This document shows, piece after piece, positions 10,723-23,000 of a DNA stretch of 64,000 nt (position 1 is its first letter; the number at the start of each line of letters is the position of its first letter). This DNA comes from Formicarius rufipectus (lineage: Eukaryota; Chordata; Aves; Passeriformes; Formicariidae): contig VXAU01002234.1 of assembly GCA_013399695.1 (NCBI GenBank), positions 186,001-250,000 on the forward strand, in the 5' to 3' direction. Under the pieces are notes generated by a model. That model made no database searches. It saw only the letters and a list, made by a program, of their open reading frames with translations, and was not told the DNA's origin. The translations under genes were made by a program, and so were the position numbers.

Positions 10723-13411
10723 CTAAAGACAAAAAAGAAATACTTGGATTTTTTTCTTATACAAGAATTCAGGGTAAGATTTGTTTATTTTTACTTTTCA
10801 AGAGCAGAATGTACTTCCCCTTAACCTCTTTATGTGGTTACTTCTTTTCAAAGAATTACCAACAAAAACATCCGAATGGTGATTGTTTATTTATCCCTGT
10901 CACTACATCCTTTCTCTCCTTCCTCCTTGGTTAAGGTCATAATTTGCAAAGACGGGCTGTGACATCACAGGGACTATCTCATGCCAGCAGGAGAGAAGCA
11001 AGGGTATTCCTCTCCCTCCACCCTAACAGTAAGAGATCTTTGTTGGAGAAGCCCAGCTAACAGTCAAAAACTAGCATTTTTGGAATAAAACACTCCTAAC
11101 AACATGCTGTTGGAAGAGAAACTTTTTATGATGCAGAAAAAGTCCATTATTATAGTTAGCATAAAACATATATATTGACTCATTCAAATATACAGGTAAG
11201 TGAACAGAAATGCATTCTTCTCTTTTTTCGCAGATGCAACAAAAAAGGAAAGTTAAATGGGGACTACAGTGAAGTAAACAACTGCACCTTCAACTCCAGG
11301 GCCACAGCAAAACAGGGCTAAAAATGCTGTCTCTCATGAGGACCTGACTGTGCTCAGCACTCTATGGGAAATGTGCCAGTGATATCAATAACTGATGTCA
11401 CGAGTCAACCACTGTCACAGCCCTTCTAGCTGGCACATCTACGTGCCCAAGGAACCATCAACTTGGGGTTCTTTTCCTGCCTCAACACACTCACAGAATA
11501 TTGGCAGTAAACACAGGAAAGGAAAAAAATAAACTTTTCCTTAAAACAATGCTCCTCTTCATATAACATTTAACTTAGCAAAAAGATAAGAAACTAGTTC
11601 CAGTGTCCTGTGATTTCGTTAGGTGAGGCCTAATGAATTAGTTCTAATACTACTAGGAAAATGTCCCCATATTGCTGTTTTTGTGGCTCTTGCACATGCT
11701 AGTGCCCTTATCTTTCGACTCTGGTTTAGAAAGGTCAGCTGGGTCCCCTGGAGGAAACTCTCACTGTGGATTTCCCAACCACAGGAGACGGAGCAGCAGC
11801 TGGCCTTGGGGCGGATGAAAGGTCCTCAGTTCGCAGCTGAAGAGCACAAAGCGAGCTGCGGGGTCAGAGCGCGGGGTAGGCTCGGTGGCAGCCGCTGAAC
11901 TGCGGATGTGAGCGGCTGCAAACCCACACCCCGCTCCGAGGGAGCGGGACGGCTCTTGCGTCTGGCCACGTACCCTGCAAGCTCTGGTACATGCTCCAGT
12001 AAATGCGCAGGCAGTTCTTCTCCTTCTTCATGCCCCTCTTACAGCGGCAGTTGTACAGAGATTTCTGCTTGAGAGCTTCCATGGCGCTCCTGCATTCGTC
12101 CTTCGCCTCCAGGCCCGTGGCCCGGCTGAAGTTGCTCTCTTTGCCGGCTACACACTGCCTCAGTGTCCTGTATTTAGTACTACAGCTCTGCTCCTTCAGA
12201 CACTGATCGCTGGCTTTCACGCAGTCCAGGCGGTCCCCTCCAGGCAGCCCGCTCACTTCTGCACACAGGAGTACATCTACAGAGGGGAGACACAAACCAG
12301 CAAACGCGCTGTGAGGGACGAGGAGGGTTTAAGCAGAGCTCCAAAGAGGTATCTGGGAAAGCACCGGGCACCTCCTCACGAAGCACATGCAGCCGACCCT
12401 ATGGGTGGCAGCACCTTGCAAACCTCCCGACTTCATGCTGCACCTTAGGAAAAAAAGCACACAGGATTTTGATGGGCTTAGATCCACTTTTTGGGGGGAG
12501 TCCAAAGGAACGGTGTATTTCAACCCTGATGGCTTATTTACAAGGAAACACAAAAAGGAAAGGAAACCCACAGGGGTTAATGCGCCTGACCAAACAGGCA
12601 TTCGTTATTCCATAGATCCACTTTGGTGAAACAGATCAGCTTTCCATTCGAGGCTTTAACTGAGGGGTTAAATGTTCAGCCTCACTTTCCACAAGAGCTT
12701 TGCTGTAATTTCAATTACATCCAGGAACAACCCGCTCGGAGAGATAAGTATCCTCACTGATTGATATTAGCCTGTCTTTGCGTCAGTCACTTTTTAAAGG
12801 CTGTACACATTTTTGCTTATTCTATACGTATAAAGGTAGAATTTATCGCTGTGTGCCCCCCCCCGCCCCTTCTCTCCACGCATGATGCTTTTGCGGGAGA
12901 ACAAAGCAAATTACATTAACTCTCTCCTCTCCATCGTGCCCCCGTCGCACTCCCTCAGACACATGAGGATGGAAACGCAAACATCTGTGGAAAGGAAACC
13001 AGTTTGGGCTGCAAACCACTAGCAGTCGGGCAGGCTGCCAGGTTCAGGTGAAGATCTAATCCTTCAGATGGCTCTTGTCACCCCCATCTTCCCCAGGCAG
13101 CCTTATTTTATTTAAATGAAAAGTTTCCCAGTAACTTGCGAAAACCCAATTTAACAAGAGGCTAGACAGGCAAGTACCGAAGTCTGTAACCTCCCAGAGC
13201 TTTAAATGTAGACCGGGCTAACTGGTGTGAGGCAGAGCCATAAAAACTACTGGAAACTTCACTGTTCTGCCTACACAACAGACTGACAACCATCAGGCTC
13301 CCCATCCCAGAAACCCTACGCTTTGCTTTATGAAGCGATGTACAGACCGAAATCAGGCACCAGCAACTTACCCACTAAGGGCAAAGCGAAGTACAAGAGA
13401 ACGAGAAACAT
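10639..13411 (-). CDS. GFRA1: GFRA1, GDNF family receptor alpha-1, 5' part (three coding exons, 3' end outside window)
   Basis: This is the N-terminal part of the GPI-anchored co-receptor that binds GDNF and presents it to the RET tyrosine kinase at the cell surface. Three minus-strand exons join in frame: 13411-13372 (signal peptide start), 12276-11974 (most of cysteine-rich domain D1) and 10722-10639 (linker after D1). Together they encode about 142 residues, against roughly 465 in the full family protein, so D2, D3 and the GPI signal lie beyond position 1. The match rests on the hydrophobic MFLVLLYFALPLV leader, the cysteine spacing of D1, and the GFRA1-specific stretches RLDCVKASDQC, KSLYNCRCKRGMKKEKNC and NDLLEDSPYEPVNSRLSDIF. 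All visible splice borders are GT-AG and the intron phases agree. Compared with the mammalian protein as I remember it, there are two extra residues (LP) after AEVSG, and LAPIVS replaces VVPFIS at the end of the third exon. I am sure of the gene identity and have not seen the rest. Confidence 0.95.
11974..12276 (-). CDS. GFRA1: GFRA1 coding exon 2 (domain D1)
   Basis: This 303-base exon has a pyrimidine-tract acceptor ending in TAG just above 12276 and a GTACGT donor from 11973 downward. It completes the Asp codon split by the first intron, then encodes the end of the signal peptide and the first cysteine-rich domain. Eight cysteines follow the leader, in the contexts LDC, DQC, QSC, RQC, DEC, YNC, CRC and KNC. 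One N-glycosylation sequon (NFS) and the basic segment KRGMKKEKNC are present. It ends with YWSMYQSLQ and one base of a Gly codon. Reading past either splice site gives unrelated sequence, so the longer open frame here (11864-12295) is not the exon. Confidence 0.96.
12856..12869. repeat. C-rich homopolymer tract
   Basis: Nine C, one G and four C in GFRA1 intron 1. It is prone to sequencing error. Confidence 0.8.
13372..13411 (-). CDS. GFRA1: GFRA1 coding exon 1 (start codon and signal peptide)
   Basis: The exon carries ATG at 13411-13409 and 13 codons reading MFLVLLYFALPLV, plus the first base of the next codon. It ends at a consensus donor (GTAAGT) read from 13371 downward. The ATG has A at -3, a favourable context. 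The leader is hydrophobic, as expected for a secreted GPI-linked receptor. The 5' UTR continues upstream toward the assembly gap at 13543, and no splice acceptor is obvious between 13412 and 13542. Confidence 0.92.
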
Positions 13412-13473
13412 CTTGCTGTCTTCGGATGGTTTCCCCAAACGACTTGATGTGTCACAACAAAAAGGATCAGCAT
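13375..13473 (-). other. Upstream ORF 2 overlapping GFRA1 start out of frame
   Basis: A 32-codon frame starts at the ATG read from 13473 and stops with TAG at 13377-13375, inside coding exon 1 and just before the splice donor. It overlaps the first 37 bases of the GFRA1 coding sequence in a different frame. Its start context is weak (T at -3, C at +4), so leaky scanning would be expected. If used, it would reduce translation of the receptor. Confidence 0.4.
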
Positions 13474-13523
13474 GTAGATATTCCAAAACCGCCGAGGTCC
13501 AAAGGCTCCAAGTTCAGATCCAT
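13467..13523 (-). other. Upstream ORF 1 in probable GFRA1 5' UTR
   Basis: Starting at an ATG read from 13523, an 18-codon frame (MDLNLEPLDLGGFGISTC) ends with TGA at 13469-13467, 55 bases before the GFRA1 start. The context is T at -3 and G at +4, of medium strength. It lies on the exon side of the start codon with no visible intervening acceptor, so it is probably in the mRNA. Whether it is translated is inference. Confidence 0.45.
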
Positions 13524-13542
13524 TGAATTCAATAGGAAAAAA

Positions 13543-13834
13543 NNNNNNNNNNNNNNNNNNNNNNNNNNNNNNNNNNNNNNNNNNNNNNNNNNNNNNNNNN
13601 NNNNNNNNNNNNNNNNNNNNNNNNNNNNNNNNNNNNNNNNNNNNNNNNNNNNNNNNNNNNNNNNNNNNNNNNNNNNNNNNNNNNNNNNNNNNNNNNNNNN
13701 NNNNNNNNNNNNNNNNNNNNNNNNNNNNNNNNNNNNNNNNNNNNNNNNNNNNNNNNNNNNNNNNNNNNNNNNNNNNNNNNNNNNNNNNNNNNNNNNNNNN
13801 NNNNNNNNNNNNNNNNNNNNNNNNNNNNNNNNNN
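13543..13834. other. Assembly gap (292 N)
   Basis: A run of N lies inside the GC-rich 5' region of GFRA1. Avian promoters of this composition are often missing from short-read assemblies, so the transcription start and part of the 5' UTR are probably inside the gap. Confidence 0.99.
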
Positions 13835-14200
13835 CGCCGGCAGCGGCGGCCAAAGTTTGGCAGGGGAAATTGGGACGGGCGGCAGGCGCGGCCGCTCCGG
13901 TTCCGCCGCCCGAGAGCGGAGCCCTCGCGGCTCCGGGTGCGTTTCCGAGAGGCCGCTGACCGAGGCGGGGATGACCCGCTCCCCGCCCGCCCTCCGCGGG
14001 GCTGAGGCGGCCACGGCCTCACTCTGTCACTGGAGAGGGAAGGCCGGGGTGTCCCGCAGCGACCCGGGCACGGCCTGTGCCTCCCCGGCATCCCTCGATG
14101 GTGCGGCAGGGCCGGGACCCGCATCCCTGCGCTGCGCTGCGCGGTGCTCAGCGCGGTCCAGCCCTCGGCCGGGGCCGAGCGGAGTGTATCGGCTTCCACT
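13835..14200 (-). promoter_or_regulatory. CpG island, probable GFRA1 promoter or first-exon region
   Basis: This stretch is very rich in G, C and the CpG dinucleotide, in strong contrast to the AT-rich DNA on either side. It lies 0.4 to 0.8 kb upstream of the GFRA1 start codon, across the assembly gap. No TATA box is evident. Long open frames on both strands here are a by-product of the low stop-codon density of CpG-rich DNA. The promoter call is inferred from composition and position. Confidence 0.65.
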
Positions 14201-15305
14201 TGGCTCCTGAATAAACAAAGCGAGCATATGTCCCATACTCGTGACAGATGGTTCAAACAGAGAACTATTTAGTGGCTTTCCCAGAGTTGCTACTATGTAG
14301 CGCTCCCCCGAAACCCAACAAAACGCAATTAGCCTGAAATAGCGTCACTTTCCAGATTTCCTTGTTTCCATATGTGGAAAATTCGATTCAGGTGTTTTTA
14401 TGTTCTAGCTGCAACCACATGCGTTCAGTTGTTTGGGTTGGTTGTATTGTTTTATTTTCTTTTACAGTCAATATATGTGTTCCTTGGCAGTTTTGTCAAC
14501 AAGCTATTTAGCCCATTTGACTTAAGGAATTTGCTGCTTCTCACAATAAATTTTGCCTAAAGGAGTTTCCCTCGCCTCATGAGATGGAATATGATCAGGC
14601 TGGCCACTTTTACAGCAAAAACTGGATGGCAGATGGAGCTAAACTGTTGTAAGGTACTTCAGAAACACTTATTTAAAGCTCAGCATATGCCAGGATATAC
14701 AGAGAGTGCAACAGTCACAGAACCCAAATGGAAGAGACTTTTTTTACCCCCCCAAAAAAACCTGCTCAGAGTACTGATTCTTTCAGTGAACTTGTAATAG
14801 TGATGTGAAGATGCAACTCATTAAGTTACAACTTCTGTGTTTTGGTTGTTTAGTATGAAGAGGCATATTCTGTTATATGCTCACAAAATCCATTACCTGC
14901 TGCAGTACAAGGAGAAACTGGAGAAACAAGGACAATCGCCAAATTTCTAGAGTATTTCAGGATAATTAGAAGGTGCAAAAGTGGTGATACATTGACTATT
15001 AAAGACAGCTTCAGCTTTTCAAGTAGCTGGTAGTTAATGAAACAAGTTGGCCTCCCAAACACTTCAATGCAAATTGAACTGGGTGATAGAGATGATTACT
15101 TTTTCAGCTGCAATTTTGACATCATTATGACACATAATAAGCTTTGTATAAGTTATCTGTATATCTAATACAAAGGTAGCATAATTCTCCTGTTATTTAG
15201 AAGTCTAAGTCAGAAATAGCTACACTTTTCACAGCAACCAAAAATAAGACTGAAATCCAGGCCACTCTTTACAAAACCATTCATGCTTCAATGTCCTGAA
15301 TACTT

Positions 15306-15334
15306 ACATACACACATACATACACACACGCACA
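15306..15334. repeat. (CA)/(CATA) microsatellite
   Basis: An imperfect dinucleotide repeat of CA interspersed with TA lies in AT-rich intergenic DNA. Confidence 0.8.
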
Positions 15335-18300
15335 AGTTATTTGGCCTATAAAAGCAACACGTTGCAAATCTCTGCATTAATAGTGATTTTTGCTGTTGTA
15401 AAACTCAGCTTTTGTGGGGTGTTTACTATTATAGTAAAATCAAAATTGCGTTTTAAGTGTTAAAAGTCAAATGTCACAGACAGTTCAGAAATAGCAAGAC
15501 AGCTGGAAAACACACATTCAGAATTCTGAATATTGCCCCTAAACACTTCTCCCGCCAGTATTTTGACTCATCTCTGGAAAACTACCACCCAAAGGAAAAA
15601 AAGGTTAAAATGTTTTAATAAAAAAAATTTAAAATGCAAACGTGTTTTAAAAACAAAACCCAAGAAGAAAGTCCACGCTACATCCAGTCACTCAGAATAT
15701 CCAACTGCTGTACACTCTTTAACAGGACCATAAGTGTGAGAAAACTTATTGAAAATTACAAAGACATTTGTTCCACAGCAGAAATTACCTTTGTTTTTCT
15801 TTCTTTTTTTTTCCCCCCCAGAGATGGAATTATTTATTAAATTTGTCAACTTATTTCCAGTGGTTTTTCGGTAATCTCCATCCTTTCCATTTATTACTAA
15901 ACTAATTTCCACAGCCTGGAAACCAGCCCTGAGATGACACTAGTACTTTTTAGAGGATCATTGTGGCCTTGGGTAGCTGGAGTCACTTGTGTGTTGGACT
16001 GGTGTCCAATTGACACACAAAGTATGCAGCTTTCTTGAAGTGCCACGTTGTATTAGTATTGCTCATAAATACTGTGCCACAAATTGTAATTACAAATCAC
16101 TGTTATGTTTTTCAAGAATTTAAAAATATACCAGACAAAACATCACCAGCCACACTGTGGCTGAAGTCATAATCTTTCTGTTCTTTGGACATTGTTTTCC
16201 AGTTTTCTTTTACCTCCTCTGGGGTAAAATTTAGTCAATGGATGCTTTACTGTTGATTTCAATCAAACCAAAGTCCACCTTACAATTTGTACCTGTCAAT
16301 CACTCAACTCATGAGCCTCTTCAGTGAAATGAAGATTAAAAGAATAAACCATACACAAGAACCAAACACTTTAAAGATGTTTAAGCTATTTCAATATTCT
16401 GTTGATTGAGTTTAATAAAAAAGTTTGGGAACAATTAATATAACATAAGGTACAGCTGATAAGGACAAACATTTCATTAGAAGAAATATGACAATGCAAT
16501 CATGCCTAAATTATTGTTTAAAGGCCATTACAATATAAATAAAGTGGAGAACAGAACTAATGACTTCAAGCAACTTGCATTACTTATTTGGACTGCTAGT
16601 ACTTCAGAATTTACATAGTTTTAGTTAGTGGGTTCTTTCCACTTAGAAGCTGTTATACAATAGCTGGTATTCTCTCATTGAAAACTTGTCATGAAGAAAA
16701 GAAAGAGATTGTGGGGTTATTTGATGTTGAAACTTCAGTAAAAGATAGTGCTTCACTTTTCTCTGCAAGTAAGTTGAGGCAAGTGTAACTCCTAACCCTG
16801 GGCAGTTTTAAGCTCCCTGTCACCTTGCAGCCAGGTTCCAAATGCTCTGAATGCAGCAACAGCATCAAGGAACAGCACCCTGTAATCAAGACCACCTGAT
16901 TATGGAGGCACAGCAGATAAGGTGTGTGAAGTCAGAACATTGCTGCCTTCACTTTTATTGGATGTCCTTCTGCCTCGTCCTTTGCATGTAAGTGGGTGGT
17001 TGACACCAAACTCTCAGAAGGGCATCACGCCCAAAGAGGCCTGACTGAGTCAAGCACAGTGGATGTTGTTTTGCAGCCAGTTCCACTTACAGAAGCTGTG
17101 GTGCTGGAGCCCTGCACAGGGTTGGTCTGGCTGGCAGCAGTTCAGGTGACAGTGTACCACTGTGCTGACAAGAAAGGTGAATTAATGCATTGCCTGGTCC
17201 ACAGTTAGCCTGCAGATTCTCTTTGCCATCTCTGCCATACAACCACTTTCAAAGACTGAACTCTGCAAGAAAATACCGAAGTTGGAGCCAGTGAGCCCAG
17301 GGAATATTACAAAGTATTTATCTTGCAGGGCTGCTAGGTATGTGAAAAGGAAGTATGCTGAGAACAGGAACAGTGCCATGAACTTTAAATGTAATTCTTT
17401 GGGGGGTGAATAGGTGAAGCAAAGCTGAAGCTGAACTAATGAGTCAGATCCAGCAGGTGGGGGAGAGCAAGCAACTGATGGGAAAAAGTCTGTGTGCAGC
17501 ACAGACATGGGAGCACAAAAAGTAGTGTTTACACAGGAGGCTTTATTCAGTAATGAGAAAGGGAGAATGGAGAAGTTAGAGAATTACAAGGGACTGGGGG
17601 AACAATCTGAGTGGCATTTTTTTGTCTTGCATTTATCTGCTTACCATGAAGTCAAAATGCCTTGTGGTGGGAATAAGGCAGGAAGGATTTGCTCAAGGCA
17701 TTAAAGTTTTGTAAAGGCCAGATTAAATAACAGTGCTCCAGAAATCAATTTTGAGGGGCTTATGAAACCTTGAATGGGTTTTTGCAGCACAAAAACAAGA
17801 TTGAGTTTTTACTGAACCTGTCATTTATTTGGGTTTGGAGCTTTCAGTAAGTATCAGAAAAAACATAAAACAAAAGCAAAGTAAGCAATGAGCATTCACA
17901 AAGCAACCAAATATAAAACACTTGGCAGTGCAATCCAGTCACAAAGTGACTTAATTGATGCCAAAGTATGAAAAAAAGTCATCATCTGTATTCTGCATAC
18001 TGCACTCCCCTGCCACTGCTTTGAGCAGACCTGATAGTGAGTTCCCACAGCTGTTCTTAGCCAGGAAGTTCTTCCGAAACTCTTGATTCCCTGTCCTCCC
18101 CAGAGTTTGGTGTAGTAACAGGCCACCTGGAAGGAGGAGGGGAAAAAAAAAACAAAAAACACACCAAAAATTAAAGAGAAAAACAAAGCTGCAAAATTCC
18201 TCTGTGAATTTATGTAATATATGACCTGAGTATGATTTCGGTAGAAAAGGTACAGAAACACTGAAACAGTACAATGCAGTTCAGAGTTTAGAATTAAGAA

Positions 18301-18338
18301 ACTCAACATACTGCTTATCCCTAAAAATATGAAAATAC

Positions 18339-18368
18339 ACAGAACTTCAGCCGCTTGTGAAGTTCTGT
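18339..18368. repeat. Perfect 11-base inverted repeat (stem-loop)
   Basis: ACAGAACTTCA at 18339-18349 is followed, after an 8-base loop, by its exact reverse complement at 18358-18368. It could form a short hairpin. No terminator or other function is implied in this eukaryotic setting. Confidence 0.7.
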
Positions 18369-19854
18369 ATCTTATAGAAATGATTCCGTTTAACTCTCAA
18401 TACTGATACGAAGGTATAGACACTGATGTTCGCCCAACCTGGTAAGGAAAGAGTTGTTAGGACAGACTAAGCCTTGCACCCCTGGATTGATGGCTTGTTT
18501 AAAAATGGGATAATACCTCCCCCTGGCTGTTGGTGGGGACAATGCAGGCTGCCGTGGGAAGGGATTCCTGACTCCCCAGCAAAACAAGGCGCTGAATCCC
18601 CTGGCACAAGAGGATACAGCCAGCAAAGACATTCGATGTGACACAGCCAGGTAAAAAAAAGTATAAAAGACGACCAAAAAAAAAATGACGTAGTAGTAGT
18701 TCACGTGCCTAAAAAATCTAGAGCTATACAGTTTAGGTGCTAGAACAGCACCATTTGAAACTTCAGCTTCCAAACAATATGCCAGCAGCATCAACCTTTA
18801 GCATCCCCTGGGCTTTAGCAACTCATGTGATTCAACCAAGGCCAGAGTTTTTGTCTTTTAAAATTTCAGTGATTGACAGCAGTTTGGTCTTGTGTAAACC
18901 ACACCGTCCTGAACCACAGAACAGGAAACCGTACCTTATACTATGTAAAATTTTAATGAACCTTGTAGTCTCTGCAGAAAAACTAGAGCTAGAAAATTGC
19001 TTCTTCTAGCTGCCCGTTGCTGTAAGAATGTAACATCCACACTGCTTTAAAAACGTAACTGTGGCAAGCATGAACATTTCATGCATCAGATTCTTGACCA
19101 GCATCTGAGAAAAGCCATGTTGAAAAGGAGAGTGTTGGTATCGTGTATTTGCTTACTGCTTCAGTTACATGTAAGATTCATTTCCTTCCCATGTGTAAGT
19201 GAACATGATGAAAAGTCATAGAATGGTGTGTAAAAGTGGTGAGATTTTCTTTTCAAATGTGCACAGCTCTAGCTAGTGATGGGTATTCAGCTTTCACTAT
19301 CTACACTGGATACACATTTATGGAGCAATGCATATTAAATCATAGAGGAATCCTTTGCTTTCACTTACTGTACGTATCTTCTTCTGAACTGTAGGACCAA
19401 ATCTGCTCTGACTCCTGCCCTGTGTAGGGAAGTCAAAAAAGATACATGGAGGTTAAATTCATTTTAGAATTTAGTGACCAAAGGCAAAATTATCATCTTG
19501 GGTTTTCAAAGCTGTGTTTTTGATATATTTCCTAGACTAGCTCTGATGAGAAAAATAAATTTTTCTCTTGATAATATCACCAAACTTGTAATTTTTTGGA
19601 AGTTTCTCTAAAGGTTAGTGACTCTGTCAGTGTTAATATCTACAATCTCTGTTTGATCGATCTTCCTCTGAGGTGAGAAATATTGGGTACAAAATGTCTC
19701 AAGATATTTATATTGGAGGTGAAAGGAGATCAAGGAAAAATGGAAGTGGGAGGAACTTGAGAATTTGTTCTACTGAGAAAACAAAACTGACTGGTCTCAG
19801 ATATCTGCCATCAGCTGCATGTAGCAGTCTCTGCCAAAGGTATTGCAAGACTTG

Positions 19855-20035
19855 GGGTTTTCTTTTTTGCTTTGTGGTTTTTTTTGGAGGGGCGAATGTG
19901 GGCTCTTTTGGCTGGTTGAGGTTTTGGGAGGAACTGTGTGTTTTTCTGACTTGGTTTTTTATTGTTTTTGTTTAGCTTGTGGTGAATTTGTTTTTTATTT
20001 GGGGTGGTTGTGGAGGGGTGTTTGTGCACTTGTTT
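19855..20035 (+). repeat. T/G-rich low-complexity region
   Basis: About 180 bases are strongly biased to T and G on the plus strand, with many TTTT and GGGG clusters. The open frames it creates on both strands (rich in F, W, G or in K, N, H) come from the composition and are not coding evidence. Confidence 0.7.
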
Positions 20036-23000
20036 ACATACTTCTATGAGTATCTGCAAATGCTTCAGAAATAATGGACAAACATTTTGAAATCAGATGT
20101 TTAGTCATTAAAAAGGAGTCAATAAATATGGGACAAAAAGACTAAATATTTCTTGAGTCAGCAACAATGTCTCCTTAATTAACACATGCTTTTTTAAAAA
20201 TATAGTTTAGGAAGAACCTTATGATTAGCTAATTCTCCTGTAATCCAATTGATTATCAGCTGGAAACAGTGTTGAAAATCAAGACCTGTTTGTTCTATTA
20301 AAATGTCACATAATTCCATTACTTGGCTTCTTTGCTTCTGCTGTAAAATTCTGGTGGATCACTGCACACCCCAAAGAAATGAACACAACAGGCCACTCCG
20401 GAAGGCAAGTCTGAAAGCCAGAGCCCCAGCTGGTGGTGCTTCCAGTTTCTTCCCTCCACACTTTTCTGAAAACATTCTTTAAATCAAGTAAAGCTCTGTC
20501 TGTTCATGAAGTTTTTCTGGTTTAATCACGTGATTCACAGTTAAATCTACAGTGCTTTCTTTTGGTAGAAATAGTTACCTGCTGGTAACACCAGTAAAGA
20601 AAGCTTTTATGATGGAGTGTCTGCATCTGTCCTGCAAGTTTTGCTGGTAGGCACAATTAATTTGAAAAACAACAATGCATACTTTTAAAGGATGAAGGTG
20701 AACTATTCAAACTTCCTGGGTGCTGTCTAAACTTGATCCTGAAATTCAATTACATGTAACTGTATTCCGAATACCCCTAAACAATCTGTGTCCTAATTTG
20801 GTAGTAAAAACAATCACATGTAAAGGACTCCACATTCAGTCCATCTGTGAGGGATACGGATGTGGATTTGCCATTTTCTTTAAGCAGACCCACCAAAGCC
20901 ATACGTGGAAAACCTTTCTAAAGGCCATAATTTTGAACTCAGTGATACCTGTAGACATGAGCAATTGAGCTGTATAATTTAATTTATAAATGGCACAAAG
21001 ACTAGGAATCTTCAGCCCCAAGTAAGGAAAAGAAGGAAGTTTCTGATGAACTCATTTTCATAGGAATTTCTGAGTTATTAATTTACAAAAGAAGAAAAAA
21101 ACTGTTTGAAGGCAAAATGTTAAGATAAAATGTAAATACTTCATAGTAAATTTAAAGCTGTAACAAATTACCTATATGCTCACAGTGTGACTTCTCCAAG
21201 TTTCTGACTTGTTTAATTATCCAGAAAGACACAATTTATAACAAAATAATGCAAACTTGGTTAAGTATGTACAATGAGGGCGTCTTGCCAGAATGAAATG
21301 TAAGCATGATGTTCCCAGAATTACAAAAATCCAAAGCAATTGAGATTAATATCCTGATTTCTGAGCTTGATTACATTTGAATCTTTATGACCAGAGCTAG
21401 TCAGAGTTATTTTTCCTTTTTTATACTTTCAATTCTTAAAATATTTTCAATATGCAAAAAATATTTTAGGGTGATTGTTGTCACTATCTGCAGGTTTATG
21501 TCATCACCCAGTCAAAGCTATTTCCTGTGATATTTTGAATCTGTCCCTTTTCTTTTGCAGAGCTATAATGAAGAACCAGTTAAATTTGCAATATCAAAAT
21601 TTTATTAGTTCTAAAATTTAAAGGAATGTTACTCAACACATTTATGTGCTTTATGACACTTGTCCACACCCACTTTTAATTTACGGTAAACAGACTGAAT
21701 TAAAGTGATATTCCAAACTTAGAGTACAAATAGCAAAAATTTCAAAGTTATTGATTTCTGACAGTGCTTGCAGGCATTAGGCAGTGCTTTTTCAGGCATC
21801 TGAAATAGCTCACTTTGGCATAGAGACACTATTGAAGGAAAGCTGAAAATGTGTTGACTGCCCAGTCAATATTAATTTAAAATTGAGGTTTAGATCTTTT
21901 TTGAAAGTGAAAAAAAAAATTTAAAGTACTTTTATCCCACAGATTAAAAAAAAAAATTAAAATAAATTCCTGCAGGAGGATATTTCTCCCCCAGAGGCAT
22001 AACCAAAATTGTTCTTCCTGCAAGATTTCCATTAATAACTACAAGTGCTCTTTCTGTAAGATTTCTACTTTAGGTGGAATGTCCCAGTTGATGATATTGA
22101 CTAAAAATGTTAAAAAGAAGTGTCAAGCACACAGGAGTTTCCCTCACTATGTTTAACTCTTGGAAGACAGTTTCCCCTCTGAAATAAAACTATTTCTGAA
22201 ATAATGCACTTGGTTGCTGAATTGAGTTCACTGTATGTTAAAGCCACTCAAGTACATTTTTATTTCTTTAATGATTAGAGAAAAGTCACTTTTCCCAGGG
22301 AAGTCTAAAATAGGCCCTCTGAACCCATGCTCTTAAACCCATGCTCTAAATCCATTTGTCATGCAGATACAGCCCATCTCTTTTCAGCCCTATCTCTTTT
22401 CAGCTGTGAGACTACACAAGAAAGACAAGCCTGGTGTATAATGAACAAAGACTGTATTTCAGACTTAACAAGTCACAGTGGAGGAAGAATTCTGAAGACT
22501 CTAGGTACATGTTGCATCACACCTCACTTTTCTTACCCCATAACTCGTGCCCAGTTTGCTGTTCAATGTCCCCATCTGAAAGAGATGCCAGTTAATATGC
22601 CAGGAAAGTAAGATTTTAAATTCCCTTGCACTATGAGAGAGCAGAATCAAAACTTTCCTGTCCTGGGCAAATGCTCAGGCCTCTACAATACCCCTGCCAC
22701 AATGTGCTCTGAGAGTTCCTGATAACACATGCCTTTCAGAGAGAGCAGCTTTTCTCTTTTCCCTCTTCCTCAGCCAAAAATCACCATATTCTTACTACAT
22801 TTCAAGGTCTCAATCCAAAACTATTTCATAGAAACACAGTATCTTGGTAATTAAAAGGAACACTGACATACTATACTGACTCCTTGTCAATACACATAGT
22901 AAAGTTCACTTTCCATCTTGTAGGTGGACTTATGAATTCATCCCTGCTCTGGTTTCCAACTGGGACCTTGAAAGGAGATGACTGGACACTTTGCTACTCA

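Noticed and set aside
11864..12295. Taking the whole 143-codon minus frame as a gene
   Set aside because: Only 11974-12276 is the GFRA1 exon. The residues before DVLLC and after SLQ are intron read-through, as shown by the AG and GT borders and the match to GFRA1.
13330..14256. Long frames of 117 to 293 codons on both strands around the N gap
   Set aside because: They span unknown bases and CpG-rich DNA with few stop codons. The only coding part supported is the 40-base GFRA1 exon at 13372-13411.
19673..20059. Frames rich in Phe, Trp and Gly, or Lys and Asn on the other strand
   Set aside because: These are artefacts of the T/G-rich low-complexity stretch.
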